DNA from: Armatimonadota bacterium
GTDB lineage: Bacteria > Armatimonadota > Fimbriimonadia > Fimbriimonadales > Fimbriimonadaceae
Reading direction: 5' to 3'
Assembly (NCBI GenBank): GCA_016223145.1
Contig: JACRPN010000011.1
Coordinates: 288,704 to 352,703 of the forward strand
DNA length: 64,000 nucleotides
Shown here: in pieces, positions 52,784-61,209 of the stretch
Layout of the letters: each line of letters starts with the position of its first letter
Position numbering within the stretch: the first letter of the stretch is position 1
Notes under the pieces: model-generated
What the model was told of the DNA's origin: nothing
Seen by the model: only the letters and a program-made list of their open reading frames with translations
Databases searched by the model: none
Program-made: the position numbers and the translations under genes

Positions 52784-55471
52784 ATGAACACGTTTGGAGC
52801 GCGATCCACCTTTCAAACCGGCGGGAAAACCTACACCTTCTATCGCCTGGCGGCCCTTTCCGAAAAGGGCCACGCCATTGACAGGCTGCCCTTTGGTCTC
52901 AAGATCTTGCTCGAAAACTTGCTCCGCACCGAAGACGGCCAGGCCGTGACGGCCGCGGACATTGAGGCGCTCGCCTCCTGGAACCCCAAGGCGGAACCCA
53001 GCAAGGAGATCTCTTTCACACCCGCGCGGACCCTGCTCCAAGATTTCACCGGAGTGCCTTGCGTTGTTGACCTTGCTTCGATGCGCGATGCCATGACGCG
53101 CTTTGGCGGCGACCCGCAGAGGATCAACCCCCTCAGCCCGGTGGAGTTGGTGATCGACCACTCGGTCCAGGTGGACGCCTACGGTTCTGAGGCGGCTATC
53201 CAGATCAATCGCGACCTGGAATACAACCGCAACGAAGAACGCTACAAGTTCCTCAAGTGGGGCCAAGGCGCGCTGGGAAATTTCAAAGCCGTGCCGCCCA
53301 ACACGGGAATTGTCCATCAGGTGAACCTGGAATATCTGGCGCGGGTGGTGATGGCGTCTCCACCCCCAACCCCTTCCTCATTTTCGGCGGGGGCCGAAAA
53401 CAAGGAGGGGGCTCTTGCCTATTTCGACACCCTTGTCGGAACGGACTCGCACACCACGATGGTCAACGGCCTCGGCGTCCTCGGTTGGGGCGTTGGCGGC
53501 ATCGAGGCCGAGGCGGCGATGCTCGGCCAGCCCGTGGCGATGTTGATCCCGCAGGTGGTGGGCTTCCGACTTTCCGGCTCGCTGCCGGAAGGCGCCACGG
53601 CGACCGACCTCGTGCTGACGGTCACCCAGATGCTGCGCGCGAAGGGCGTGGTGGGCAAGTTTGTGGAGTTCTATGGTCCCGGTGTGGCGGCGCTCCCTGT
53701 GGCCGATCGCGCGACGCTCGCCAACATGGCGCCCGAGTATGGTGCGACCTGCGGCCTGTTCCCGATCGATGAGGAAACTTTGCGCTACCTGCGGCTGACC
53801 GGCAGGCCCGAGGAGCAGGTTCAGCTCGTCGAAGCCTATGCCAAAGCACAGGGGCTCTTCCACACGGCCGATTCTCCTGAAGCCGAATACACGGACACGC
53901 TTTCGCTCGACCTCTCGACCGTCGTGCCCAGTATGGCGGGCCCCAAGCGTCCGCAGGATCGCGTCACCCTCGCAGAGGCTGGGGCTTCGTTCCAGAAAGC
54001 GTTTCCCGATGCGGTGGGTTTCGATCGAACCCGCCTCTCCAATGGCTCGGTGGTGATTGCCGCGATCACGAGCTGCACCAACACCAGCAACCCCTCGGTC
54101 ATGGTGGCGGCGGGCCTGGTTGCGAGGAAGGCGAACGCGCTGGGACTCAAAGCCAAGCCTTGGGTGAAAACGAGCCTCGCGCCGGGGTCGAGGGTCGTCA
54201 CCAGCTACCTGAAGCAAGCCGGGCTGCTGGCAGAGCTTAACCAACAGGGCTTCAATGTGGTGGGCTACGGATGCACGACCTGCATCGGCAACTCGGGCCC
54301 GCTTCCCGAGGAAGTGGGGAAGCAGGTTCGAGAGCAGGAACTGGCAGTCGTCTCCGTGCTCTCGGGCAACCGCAATTTCGAGGGCCGCGTGAACGCGGAC
54401 GTCAAGGCCAACTACCTCGCCTCCCCGCCGCTGGTCGTGGCCTATGCGCTGGCCGGCACGATCAACATCGACCTCTCATCCGAACCGATCGGCACGGGAT
54501 CAAATGGGCAGGACGTGTACCTGAAGGACATCTGGCCCACCCAAAAGGAGGTCGCCGATACGGTCGCTTCTTGCGTGCAAGCCGACATGTTCCGCAAGAA
54601 CTATGGCGAGGTGTTCAAGGGCGATGAGAAGTGGGAGGCGCTCAGCTCTCCGGCCAGCGAGAACTACGCATGGGATGGCGATTCGACCTACATTAGGCAA
54701 GCGCCCTACTTTGACGACATGCCGCTCGAAGCGCCGAAGCAGGTCGCCGAGATAAAGGGGTTGCGCGTGCTGGCGATGCTGGGGGACAGCGTCACCACCG
54801 ACCACATTTCTCCCGCAGGCAGCATCAAGGGCAACTCGCCCGGGGGCCAGTATCTGGTGGACCACGGCGTCACCCCAGAGCTCTTCAACAGCTACGGCTC
54901 GCGGCGAGGCAATCACGAGGTGATGGTGCGCGGCACGTTCGCAAACGTTCGGCTGCGCAACCAACTCGCGCCAGGGACCGAAGGGGGCTTCACCACCCAC
55001 TTCCCGAGTGGGGAAGTCACGAGCATCTTCGAGGCCTCGGAGCGCTACAAGCACGACGGGACGCCGCTCCTGGTGCTGGCCGGCAAGGAATACGGCACCG
55101 GTTCAAGCCGCGACTGGGCGGCCAAAGGCGTCCTGCTGCTCGGCGTGAAAGCGGTGATCGCCGAGAGCTTCGAACGAATCCACCGCTCAAATCTGATCGG
55201 AATGGGTGTCCTGCCGCTTCAATATCTTGAGGGGCAGAGTGCAGCCACCCTGGGTCTTTCAGGTACCGAGACGTTCGATCTCGTCGACCTGCCGAGCGAA
55301 TTCGCGCAGGGCTTCCCGAACGGCCGAAAGCTCAGGGTCCGGGCGACCACCGAGAACGGCGCTGCAAAGGAGTTCGAGGTGCTGGTCCGGCTGGATGCGC
55401 CGCAGGAGTTCCAGTACTACCGCCACGGCGGGATCCTGCAGTACGTACTGCGGCAGTTGCTGAAGGGATAA
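52784..55471 (+). CDS. acnA: Aconitate hydratase A, carrying an in-frame repeat insertion
   Basis: 895 aa TCA-cycle enzyme interconverting citrate and isocitrate. 4Fe-4S ligands are Cys431 ([11 protein letters not shown]), Cys497 and Cys500 ([11 protein letters not shown]). [48 protein letters not shown] and [13 protein letters not shown] are fully conserved. Between LEYLARVV and YFDTLVG, residues ~191-210 ([17 protein letters not shown]) are encoded by an F3 dispersed repeat; E. coli AcnA has a short unrelated loop here. The normal YPDTLVG is YFDTLVG. The fold outside the loop is normal, so the enzyme probably works. Confidence 0.95.
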   Translation: MNTFGARSTFQTGGKTYTFYRLAALSEKGHAIDRLPFGLKILLENLLRTEDGQAVTAADIEALASWNPKAEPSKEISFTPARTLLQDFTGVPCVVDLASMRDAMTRFGGDPQRINPLSPVELVIDHSVQVDAYGSEAAIQINRDLEYNRNEERYKFLKWGQGALGNFKAVPPNTGIVHQVNLEYLARVVMASPPPTPSSFSAGAENKEGALAYFDTLVGTDSHTTMVNGLGVLGWGVGGIEAEAAMLGQPVAMLIPQVVGFRLSGSLPEGATATDLVLTVTQMLRAKGVVGKFVEFYGPGVAALPVADRATLANMAPEYGATCGLFPIDEETLRYLRLTGRPEEQVQLVEAYAKAQGLFHTADSPEAEYTDTLSLDLSTVVPSMAGPKRPQDRVTLAEAGASFQKAFPDAVGFDRTRLSNGSVVIAAITSCTNTSNPSVMVAAGLVARKANALGLKAKPWVKTSLAPGSRVVTSYLKQAGLLAELNQQGFNVVGYGCTTCIGNSGPLPEEVGKQVREQELAVVSVLSGNRNFEGRVNADVKANYLASPPLVVAYALAGTINIDLSSEPIGTGSNGQDVYLKDIWPTQKEVADTVASCVQADMFRKNYGEVFKGDEKWEALSSPASENYAWDGDSTYIRQAPYFDDMPLEAPKQVAEIKGLRVLAMLGDSVTTDHISPAGSIKGNSPGGQYLVDHGVTPELFNSYGSRRGNHEVMVRGTFANVRLRNQLAPGTEGGFTTHFPSGEVTSIFEASERYKHDGTPLLVLAGKEYGTGSSRDWAAKGVLLLGVKAVIAESFERIHRSNLIGMGVLPLQYLEGQSAATLGLSGTETFDLVDLPSEFAQGFPNGRKLRVRATTENGAAKEFEVLVRLDAPQEFQYYRHGGILQYVLRQLLKG
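53354..53413. repeat. F3 palindromic repeat inside acnA
   Basis: Begins GCGTCTCCACCCCCAACCCC, has a central hairpin TTTTCGGC-GGGG-GCCGAAAA and ends AAGGAGGGGGCTC. Related to 36388-36446 and 3232-3312. Length is a multiple of three (about 60 nt), so the reading frame continues. Confidence 0.75.
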
Positions 55472-55511
55472 CGGTTGGCAATTGACGGTGGCCGGCACAT
55501 GGCGGGTCTGG

Positions 55512-55568
55512 ACGGAGGGCGGGGTTTACCCCGCCTTTTCAGGGCAAGCGGGCTTCAGCCCGCGCAAG
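55512..55568. repeat. F4 palindromic repeat
   Basis: Contains GGAGGGCGGGGTTTACCCCG, TTTTCAGGG and GCGGGCTTCAGCCCGC. It is the reverse complement of the element at 14183-14236. Located between the convergent acnA and ceramidase-like genes. Confidence 0.78.
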
Positions 55569-55579
55569 GCGCACGCGCG

Positions 55580-56908
55580 CTACTCCTGGTTCGCTGCAAT
55601 TGCAGTCGTCAGCGCATGCCTCTCGGCTGAAGGCCGCGGCACCACCTTGCCGGGATAGGAAAGCTCCAACAACGCCTGCTGCCCCGCTTCGACCACCTTC
55701 TCGCCGGTCGTTCGGCCATGAAATCCCAGCGTTGCCTCATACCCCCCACGGTCATAATCCGCGGGTTCCAACACATACCCAATCCACCCGTTCACGTGGC
55801 TGACCACCATCACGCTTGAAAAGCCAAGCCCAAGGCCATAGTTGCGAATCCGCCATCCGAGCGCCCCTGAAGGCTCGCCGGGAACGCCGACGACGGCGAT
55901 TTTCCCGATTCGAAACGCATAGATCTTCGCGGTCGTGGGTGCAAAGGTGCCGACCACCATCTTGGCGAGCGCGTCGGGAATCTTGTTGACCTTGGCGAAT
56001 TCGGGATGGGGGCTGACCGGGTCCAACTTGAAGGGAAGCTCGAGCCATCGGAACGGTTCAAGCGCCTTTGGCCCGGCGAACTGCTGAACGCGGGGCGTCG
56101 CTCTGCCGACAGTTTCGGCAAAATTGGCGATCCGCTCTTCAGGCGTCGAGCCCGGCGCTCGCGGAGAAACGTCGCCGATGGCGCCCTGCAAGACCGCCGC
56201 GCCCAATTGCCTCGCGACCCGGCCGGGCCAATCGCCGCTGGTCTGGGTTCGATCGGAGTCGTGAAACGTGGCGTGCGCCGCGTAGTGGAACCACGCCGGG
56301 AGTTCCACACCCAGTAGCCCAGGCGTCTCGCCTGGGATGCTAGGCCTCGCGCTTCCGGCAACGAAAAACGAAACCAGCGTCCCCTCAGGATCGGGATGCC
56401 CTCCAGCGCGCCGCGCCCGGTTCAGCGGCAATAACATCGTCTTCACCACCATCCCGTCGACAACCCTTGGCGCCGCATCCATTGCCTGCTTGATGCCTGT
56501 GGCGATCCGGTCGGCGTACCAGTCCAACCACCGCTTCGAGAAAAGCGCGATGCCGGGGACCTTTATTTTCATGCGCTCGTTCAGCATCTGGCTGTCGGGC
56601 GCGCAGTGGGTGTGCGTCGCGGCAAGAAACAGTCCGAGTGTCGCAGGCAGACGCTTCCGAACCTCGGCGGCCAGACTCTCCGGGATGGTCAAGAGTTCGG
56701 CGCTGGCGATCGCGACCTTGGTGTTCTGCTGCTCCAGCACGATCACGCGCAGCTTCAGGTCCTCACCTCCGGGTAGGAAAGGAGACTCCTTTCGAGCGGT
56801 GTAGCCGCCCAGCGGCAGGGCTTCCGGCGGAATGAGGCTGATCTCGGCGCTGCGGACAAGAAGGGGTGAAAGCGTTGAAACGGCGATTCCAGCCGCAGCG
56901 AGGATCAT
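55580..56908 (-). CDS. Secreted neutral/alkaline ceramidase-like protein
   Basis: 442 aa. N-terminal signal-like stretch 1-20 from the ATG at 56908 (CATAAT, 56915-56920, 6 nt upstream). ISLIPPEALPLGGYTAR, VAIASAELLTIPESLAAEVRKRL and the metal-binding THTHCAPDS (His99, His101) match the N-terminal domain of neutral/alkaline ceramidases; the second Zn region FHYAAHATFH is at ~205. The substrate may be a ceramide or an unrelated amide. Residues ~191-198 (IPGETPGLLG) are encoded by an F2 palindromic repeat. The M at 56959 would include the promoter and is rejected. Confidence 0.72.
   Translation of the reverse strand: MILAAAGIAVSTLSPLLVRSAEISLIPPEALPLGGYTARKESPFLPGGEDLKLRVIVLEQQNTKVAIASAELLTIPESLAAEVRKRLPATLGLFLAATHTHCAPDSQMLNERMKIKVPGIALFSKRWLDWYADRIATGIKQAMDAAPRVVDGMVVKTMLLPLNRARRAGGHPDPEGTLVSFFVAGSARPSIPGETPGLLGVELPAWFHYAAHATFHDSDRTQTSGDWPGRVARQLGAAVLQGAIGDVSPRAPGSTPEERIANFAETVGRATPRVQQFAGPKALEPFRWLELPFKLDPVSPHPEFAKVNKIPDALAKMVVGTFAPTTAKIYAFRIGKIAVVGVPGEPSGALGWRIRNYGLGLGFSSVMVVSHVNGWIGYVLEPADYDRGGYEATLGFHGRTTGEKVVEAGQQALLELSYPGKVVPRPSAERHALTTAIAANQE
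56315..56336. repeat. F2 palindromic repeat inside the ceramidase-like gene
   Basis: Identical over 22 nt to 9855-9876: TAG then CCCAGGCG-TCT-CGCCTGGG. The host frame reads through it. Confidence 0.78.
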
Positions 56909-57010
56909 GCGGTGATTATGGGACCATCCGTGCGGCACCCTTCCTCGATGGTGTCCCACTTTGGGTCAGTTCACGGCGAATAAGGCGCTTCGTGAGCTTG
57001 GGTTGGTCCT

Positions 57011-57439
57011 GTGCGGGAGCTAACTACCTTATTGGCCCACCATGTATTCGTGGCTGGAGAATCTGGTCGCAGAGACCTGGGTAGGTTGGCGGTCTGGACC
57101 ATTGTCGTTGGCTCGCTTGCCGGAATCGCTCTGTCGCCACACGTGTTCGTCGCCTGGATTTTCGACCTCCTGCTCTTCGCAACCCTCGCGTTCGTGCTTT
57201 TGCGGGCTCAGGCAGGCTATCGGGGATGGGGCGCCGCGGCCCTTGGCGGGTTCCTCGGAGCCGCCTTGCCGTTTGGGCTGATGGTCGGCTTTGGCGACCG
57301 GTTGGAGCCGTTCATGTCCCGGCACGGAGTCGACGCGCTCGCTTTCCCTTTGTTTGTGCGGATGCTGGCCATGCCGACGGCCTGTGTGCTGTGCGCTTGG
57401 ACAGCCGCCGGCTTTGCCCGGGCACTACGCAAGCCATAA
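57011..57439 (+). CDS. Small integral membrane protein
   Basis: 142 aa from GTG; not recognised. Hydrophobic helices at ~28-46 (AVWTIVVGSLAGIALSPHV), 47-65 (FVAWIFDLLLFATLAFVLLR), 72-92 (GWGAAALGGFLGAALPFGLMVGF) and 113-137 (LFVRMLAMPTACVLCAWTAAGF). Start uncertain: GTG at 57011 has no Shine-Dalgarno or -10 box close by. The stop runs into the CATAAT box of the toxin-antitoxin genes that follow. Confidence 0.5.
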   Translation: MRELTTLLAHHVFVAGESGRRDLGRLAVWTIVVGSLAGIALSPHVFVAWIFDLLLFATLAFVLLRAQAGYRGWGAAALGGFLGAALPFGLMVGFGDRLEPFMSRHGVDALAFPLFVRMLAMPTACVLCAWTAAGFARALRKP

Positions 57440-57440
57440 T
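57435..57440 (+). promoter_or_regulatory. -10 box of the YefM/YoeB module
   Basis: CATAAT at the end of the membrane-protein gene, 32 nt before the preferred antitoxin ATG at 57472, which has AAGGGA about 7 nt upstream. Confidence 0.45.
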
Positions 57441-57471
57441 GGAGATGAGGCAGGCAAAAAGGGATTTCAGC

Positions 57472-57684
57472 ATGGCAGCACCCACCCAGATCCAGTACGT
57501 TTCAGACGCAAGCGGCAAGCCCGTGGGCGTGCTCGTACCTATCGCTCTTTGGCGCGAGATTGAGTCCGAGCGTGAGACGGCGTACTTGCTGAAGAGCGAA
57601 GCCATGAAAGCCCGCCTGATCGAAGCAAAGAAGAGAAAGACCGGGACCTCGTTGAAAGATGTCCGAACCAAGCTTGGAATTTGA
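57472..57684 (+). CDS. yefM: Type II antitoxin, Phd/YefM family
   Basis: 70 aa. IQYVSDASGKPVGVLVPIALWREIESERETAYLLKSEAMKARLIEA is the short Phd/YefM antitoxin type usually found with YoeB/Txe toxins. ATG at 57472 with AAGGGA upstream; ATGs at 57439 and 57445 are also in frame. Overlaps the toxin gene by 26 nt. Confidence 0.82.
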   Translation: MAAPTQIQYVSDASGKPVGVLVPIALWREIESERETAYLLKSEAMKARLIEAKKRKTGTSLKDVRTKLGI

Positions 57685-57925
57685 TATTCGCGCCTTCGAA
57701 GACCTTGCCTGGTGGATTGAGCAAGAGCGCAAGAAGGCGCTTCGTATTTTCAAACTCGTATTGGAGGTGGGACGCACACCGTTTGAGGGTACAGGCAAAC
57801 CCGAGCCCCTCAAGCACGAGCTTTCCGGATGCTGGTCACGGCGAATAGACCGAGAACATCGACTTGTCTACCAAGTTCTCTCTGACGGGAAGATTCGCAT
57901 TCTCGCATGTCGGTACCACTACTGA
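57659..57925 (+). CDS. yoeB: Txe/YoeB family mRNA interferase toxin
   Basis: 88 aa. TPFEGTGKPEPLKHELSGCWSRRIDREHRLVYQV...CRYHY is nearly identical in pattern to E. coli YoeB; the catalytic Glu46, Arg65 and His83 correspond to Glu49, Arg68 and His87. Cleaves mRNA on the ribosome when free of antitoxin. Its stop overlaps the moeB ATG by 1 nt (TGATG). Confidence 0.93.
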   Translation: MSEPSLEFDIRAFEDLAWWIEQERKKALRIFKLVLEVGRTPFEGTGKPEPLKHELSGCWSRRIDREHRLVYQVLSDGKIRILACRYHY

Positions 57926-59277
57926 TGCAAGGCAAGGACCTCACCCCAGACGAAATCCTGCGCTACTCGCGGCATCTCATCATGCCGGAGGTCGGACTGG
58001 AGGGCCAGGGCAGGCTCAAGGCGGCCAGCGTGCTGCTCGTCGGCGCGGGTGGGCTCGGCTCCCCGGCAGCCATGTACCTTGCGGCTGCAGGCGTTGGCAG
58101 GCTTGGGCTGGTGGACTTCGACGTGGTCGATTTCACCAACCTCCAACGCCAGGTGATCCATGGCACGCCGGACGTCGGGAAACCCAAACTCCAGTCGGCT
58201 CAGGAGACGATCGAGGCGATCAATCCGAAGGTCCACGTTGAGCCTTATGAGACGCTTCTCAGCAGCGAGAACGCCCTCGATATCTTCCGCGGTTACGACG
58301 TGATCGTCGACGGCACCGACAACTTTCCCACTCGGTACCTGGTGAACGACGCCTGTGTGCTGCTTGGCAAACCCAACTGCTACGGCTCGATCTTCCGGTT
58401 CGACGGCCAGGCGACGGTGTTTCACCATCCGGTGGGAGAGAATGGGGGCACAGGGTACGGGGTGCAGGGTTCAGGGCCTGACGAAGATAGGGACAGAGGG
58501 AACAGGGGACAGGGAGACACGGGGAGAGGGGGACACGGAGTCGAAGGGACAGGGAGACAGGGAGAGAGGGGGACGGATTCGTCAATCGCTGATTCACAAT
58601 CCACAATCCGAAATCCGCAATCTGCAATCGAACTCGGTCCCTGCTATCGGTGCCTCTATCCCGAGCCTCCACCGCCGGGCACGGTTCCGAGCTGCGCCGA
58701 GGGCGGCGTGCTGGGCATTCTGCCGGGCGTGATCGGTCTCATTCAGGCCACCGAAGCGGTAAAGATCATCCTCGGCAAGGGCGAGTCGCTTGCGGGCAGG
58801 CTGTTGCTTTACGATGCCCTGAACATGAGATTTCGGGAGCTCAAGATACGGAGAGACCCGAATTGCCCGGTTTGTGGGGACCATCCGATGGTCACCAAGC
58901 TTGTCGATTACCACTCCTTCTGCGGCGTTCCGGGGCACGGGGTCAACCAGGCGCTCTACGAAGATGAGATCGAGCCAACAGCCCTTAGGGCCATGGCCAA
59001 AAAGGGGGACCGGTATGTGCTCATCGACGTTCGCGAGCCGCACGAATACGAGATCAACCGGATCGAGGGCTCGAAGCTGATCCCTTTGCGCGACCTCCCT
59101 GAGCGGGTCAGCGAGCTGGACTCAGCAGACGAAATCGTGGTGCACTGCCTGGTGGGCCAGAGAAGCGCCGAGGCGTGCCAGTTCCTGAAGACCGCCGGGT
59201 TCAAGAAGGTCCGCAACCTGCGCGGAGGCATTCGCAAATGGATCGACGACGTCGAGCCGGATATGGTGCGGTACTAG
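57925..59277 (+). CDS. moeB: MoeB/ThiF-type adenylyltransferase with rhodanese domain, carrying an in-frame repeat insertion
   Basis: 450 aa E1-like enzyme that adenylates the C-terminus of a ubiquitin-like sulfur carrier (MoaD, ThiS or similar). ILRYSRHLIMPEVG, ATP-binding VGAGGLGSP (39-47), Zn Cys240/Cys243 (GPCYRCLYPEP) and CPVC. The C-terminal rhodanese domain (VLIDVREPHEYE ... VVHCLVGQRSAEACQFL) has an active-site Cys. Residues ~170-236 (GENGGTGYGVQGSG ... STIRNPQSAIE) are not part of the family and are encoded by purine-rich low-complexity DNA. ATG at 57925 preferred; 57907 is in frame upstream. Starts on the yoeB stop. Confidence 0.9.
   Translation: MQGKDLTPDEILRYSRHLIMPEVGLEGQGRLKAASVLLVGAGGLGSPAAMYLAAAGVGRLGLVDFDVVDFTNLQRQVIHGTPDVGKPKLQSAQETIEAINPKVHVEPYETLLSSENALDIFRGYDVIVDGTDNFPTRYLVNDACVLLGKPNCYGSIFRFDGQATVFHHPVGENGGTGYGVQGSGPDEDRDRGNRGQGDTGRGGHGVEGTGRQGERGTDSSIADSQSTIRNPQSAIELGPCYRCLYPEPPPPGTVPSCAEGGVLGILPGVIGLIQATEAVKIILGKGESLAGRLLLYDALNMRFRELKIRRDPNCPVCGDHPMVTKLVDYHSFCGVPGHGVNQALYEDEIEPTALRAMAKKGDRYVLIDVREPHEYEINRIEGSKLIPLRDLPERVSELDSADEIVVHCLVGQRSAEACQFLKTAGFKKVRNLRGGIRKWIDDVEPDMVRY
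58432..58633. repeat. In-frame low-complexity insertion in moeB
   Basis: About 200 nt of GGGACAGGGAGACAGG-like purine-rich units, then a heptamer-based tandem (AATCCACAATCCGAAATCCG) of ~7-nt units. It interrupts conserved moeB exactly between two conserved blocks and keeps the frame. The IRNPQSAI-type peptide it encodes resembles repeat-derived peptides I know from other genomes. Confidence 0.72.
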
Positions 59278-59484
59278 GCGCACTTCACAGGTCTTCTCCG
59301 CCTCCCCTTGTCGCGAATCGATTAGGGGAGGGGGAGGGAGGTTCCGGCATTAAGGACATTGGGACGACGGGTCAGGGAACCGTAGCCGCGGGTCTTTAAC
59401 CTCCGGCCGGGGATTCAGGGGATAGCTCTTGCGGTCGCCAAATCTGGCGGTCTTTGCTAAGGCTTCGACTAAAATGTCCAAACC

Positions 59485-59847
59485 ATGGTTACTCCAAACT
59501 CCGTCGCCGAGCATCTGGGCTCTCTTTCACCGGAAATCCGCGAGTCTGTCGAGAAGCTCCGCGCCAAGGTCCTTGAGCTTGTGCCAGAAGCGGTGGAAAC
59601 CATCAGCTACGGGATCCCTACGGTCAAGATGCGTGGCCGCGGGATCGTCCATTACGCAGGGTTCAAGAACCACTGCAGCTTCTTCCCCGGCGGCGCCATC
59701 GTGGATCGCTACGCAGAGGAGCTCCAGGGCTACAAGACCAGCAAAGGAACGATCCAGTTCACCCCTGACCACCCCCTTCCCGACGCCCTGATCGAGAAGA
59801 TCATCCGGGACCGCATCGAAGCCGAGCTACCGAAAATGAAGGAATAG
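59485..59847 (+). CDS. DUF1801 family protein (YdhG-like)
   Basis: 120 aa, family size. SVEKLRAKVLELVPEAVETISYGIPTVKMRGRGIVHYAGFKNHCSFFPGG and GTIQFTPDHPLPDALIEKIIRDRI are hallmark DUF1801 stretches. The fold is known structurally but the function is not (proposed iron chaperone for frataxin-like members). TAAAAT (59470-59475) lies 9 nt before the ATG. Confidence 0.88.
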   Translation: MVTPNSVAEHLGSLSPEIRESVEKLRAKVLELVPEAVETISYGIPTVKMRGRGIVHYAGFKNHCSFFPGGAIVDRYAEELQGYKTSKGTIQFTPDHPLPDALIEKIIRDRIEAELPKMKE

Positions 59848-59892
59848 GCCACCTTTGGGAGTGCGCGGACTTGTCCGCGTGGTTCTTACCAT

Positions 59893-60045
59893 CGCAGGCT
59901 AAAGCCTGCGACTACGGGCCCAAAGAACATCCAGGAAGCAGGCTAAAGCAAGCGGCTCCTGGCACGGCAATTCAGAACGCAGGCTAAAGCCTGCGGCTAC
60001 GGGCCCAAAACATTCAGGAGGCTGGCGAAAGCCTGCGGCTGTACT
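59893..60045. repeat. Cluster of four palindromic units (F5)
   Basis: CGCAGGCT-AA-AGCCTGCG occurs exactly at 59893-59910 and 59978-59995, with decayed units at about 59936-59955 and 60018-60042. Spacers contain GGGCCCAAA and AGGA and give a period of about 40-44 nt. Between two convergent genes; not a CRISPR, because spacers are near-identical and short. Confidence 0.72.
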
Positions 60046-60076
60046 GCTCACCGAAAGGGATCTGACAGCAGAAAGG

Positions 60077-60979
60077 TCATTCAAGACGGGTCACCGACCT
60101 CACGCGCCACCTCCCCGGTCGACCTTGGAATGACACCTTCCACTTCTCGCTGATCACGAAAGCCTTCGCGAGGTCATTCGTGAGGTTGCCCACGTCATCG
60201 ACGTTGAGGTAATAGCCCTCCCGCGCCTCGTATAGAACCCTCCAAAGCTTTCTGCCCAATGCACCGGGCACCCGCCCCTCAAAGGTCTTGCGTTGCTTGT
60301 GGCGGACCAATCCCGCAAGGTCGTCCAGTTCGGCGAACGCCGTGGGCTGACGCACCTTGGAGGTGAGTTTGAACCGCCCGCTGGAAAATCGCCAATCGTA
60401 GACATAGAGTAGATGGGGCCCGGCATGAGGGCTGCCCAGATGCTTCGGGTAGAGCCGCACCCTGGCGCGCGCGTGGTTCGGGTCGACACGGCCGTTTGAC
60501 CGGACGAACGAGCACCCGCCGCTGAGTTCCGCTTCCTCGTTGATCACCTGCTTCGCCTTCCAGCCGGTAGGACCCTTGCGAAACACGTAGAGGGTGGGCC
60601 ACGTCCAGTTGCCGCCGCTATATCCCACTCCAGCCGCGCGGATCGTGTCGCCGCGCCAATAGAAATCAGCGGACGTCCAGCCCATGTCGTTCTTCCGATC
60701 GAGGTGCTGAACCCGGTTACGCCCGCCTTCGGGCCAGATGAAATAGAGTTGGCCCGGTCCCATGAACCCGTTCTCGGTCCAGAGGATGACCCCGCGCTTG
60801 TCACCCACCGTCCGAATCACGCTTTGCTTGGTATCGACGTAGAGGTCGTGCTTCTTGCCAGTCAGGATCAGGGCACGATGAAATTGGGTGCCTTGGAGCT
60901 TGACGCTCTGAAGCGCTGCTTCGAGGTCGGCAGCGAAGTCCCTCTGAGCAAGAACGATTACGACGGCAAACGCAACCAT
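60077..60979 (-). CDS. Hypothetical secreted protein
   Basis: 300 aa with a signal peptide (VAFAVVIVLAQRDFA); no domain recognised. The centre (DMGWTSADFYWRGDTIRAAGVGYSGGNWTWPTLYVFRKG) is rich in aromatic residues and Gly, suggesting a beta-sandwich or propeller. AAGGGA precedes the ATG. Confidence 0.62.
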   Translation of the reverse strand: MVAFAVVIVLAQRDFAADLEAALQSVKLQGTQFHRALILTGKKHDLYVDTKQSVIRTVGDKRGVILWTENGFMGPGQLYFIWPEGGRNRVQHLDRKNDMGWTSADFYWRGDTIRAAGVGYSGGNWTWPTLYVFRKGPTGWKAKQVINEEAELSGGCSFVRSNGRVDPNHARARVRLYPKHLGSPHAGPHLLYVYDWRFSSGRFKLTSKVRQPTAFAELDDLAGLVRHKQRKTFEGRVPGALGRKLWRVLYEAREGYYLNVDDVGNLTNDLAKAFVISEKWKVSFQGRPGRWRVRSVTRLE

Positions 60980-61163
60980 GGTCCCTTGGAACGGACGTTA
61001 CCCGGCGAATCCCGAGAAGGCCCCTCTGTATGATCTGTCGACGACGCTTCCCGAAGTTAGCGGCCACGATGAGATCTCTGTTGGACAGTGCAAAGGCATG
61101 ATTCCCATAGACATCGGTGGTCAGAATCCTCAGATTCCCAGAACGAATCTAGGCTGAAAATCC

Positions 61164-61193
61164 TTACTTAATTGTAAGATCACCAAGTGATCG
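61164..61193 (+). promoter_or_regulatory. Two palindromes upstream of the methyltransferase gene
   Basis: CTTAC-TTAATT-GTAAG (61164-61179) followed by GATCAC-CAA-GTGATC (61179-61193). They overlap a possible -10 box, TAAGAT (61176-61181). Two adjoining operators for dimeric regulators are plausible; no regulator gene is next to them. Confidence 0.45.
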
Positions 61194-61209
61194 GGCGCAG
61201 GAAATACAG

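Noticed and set aside
59893..60045. CRISPR array
   Set aside because: Repeats are perfect palindromes of 18 nt with short, similar spacers, only four units, and no cas genes nearby.
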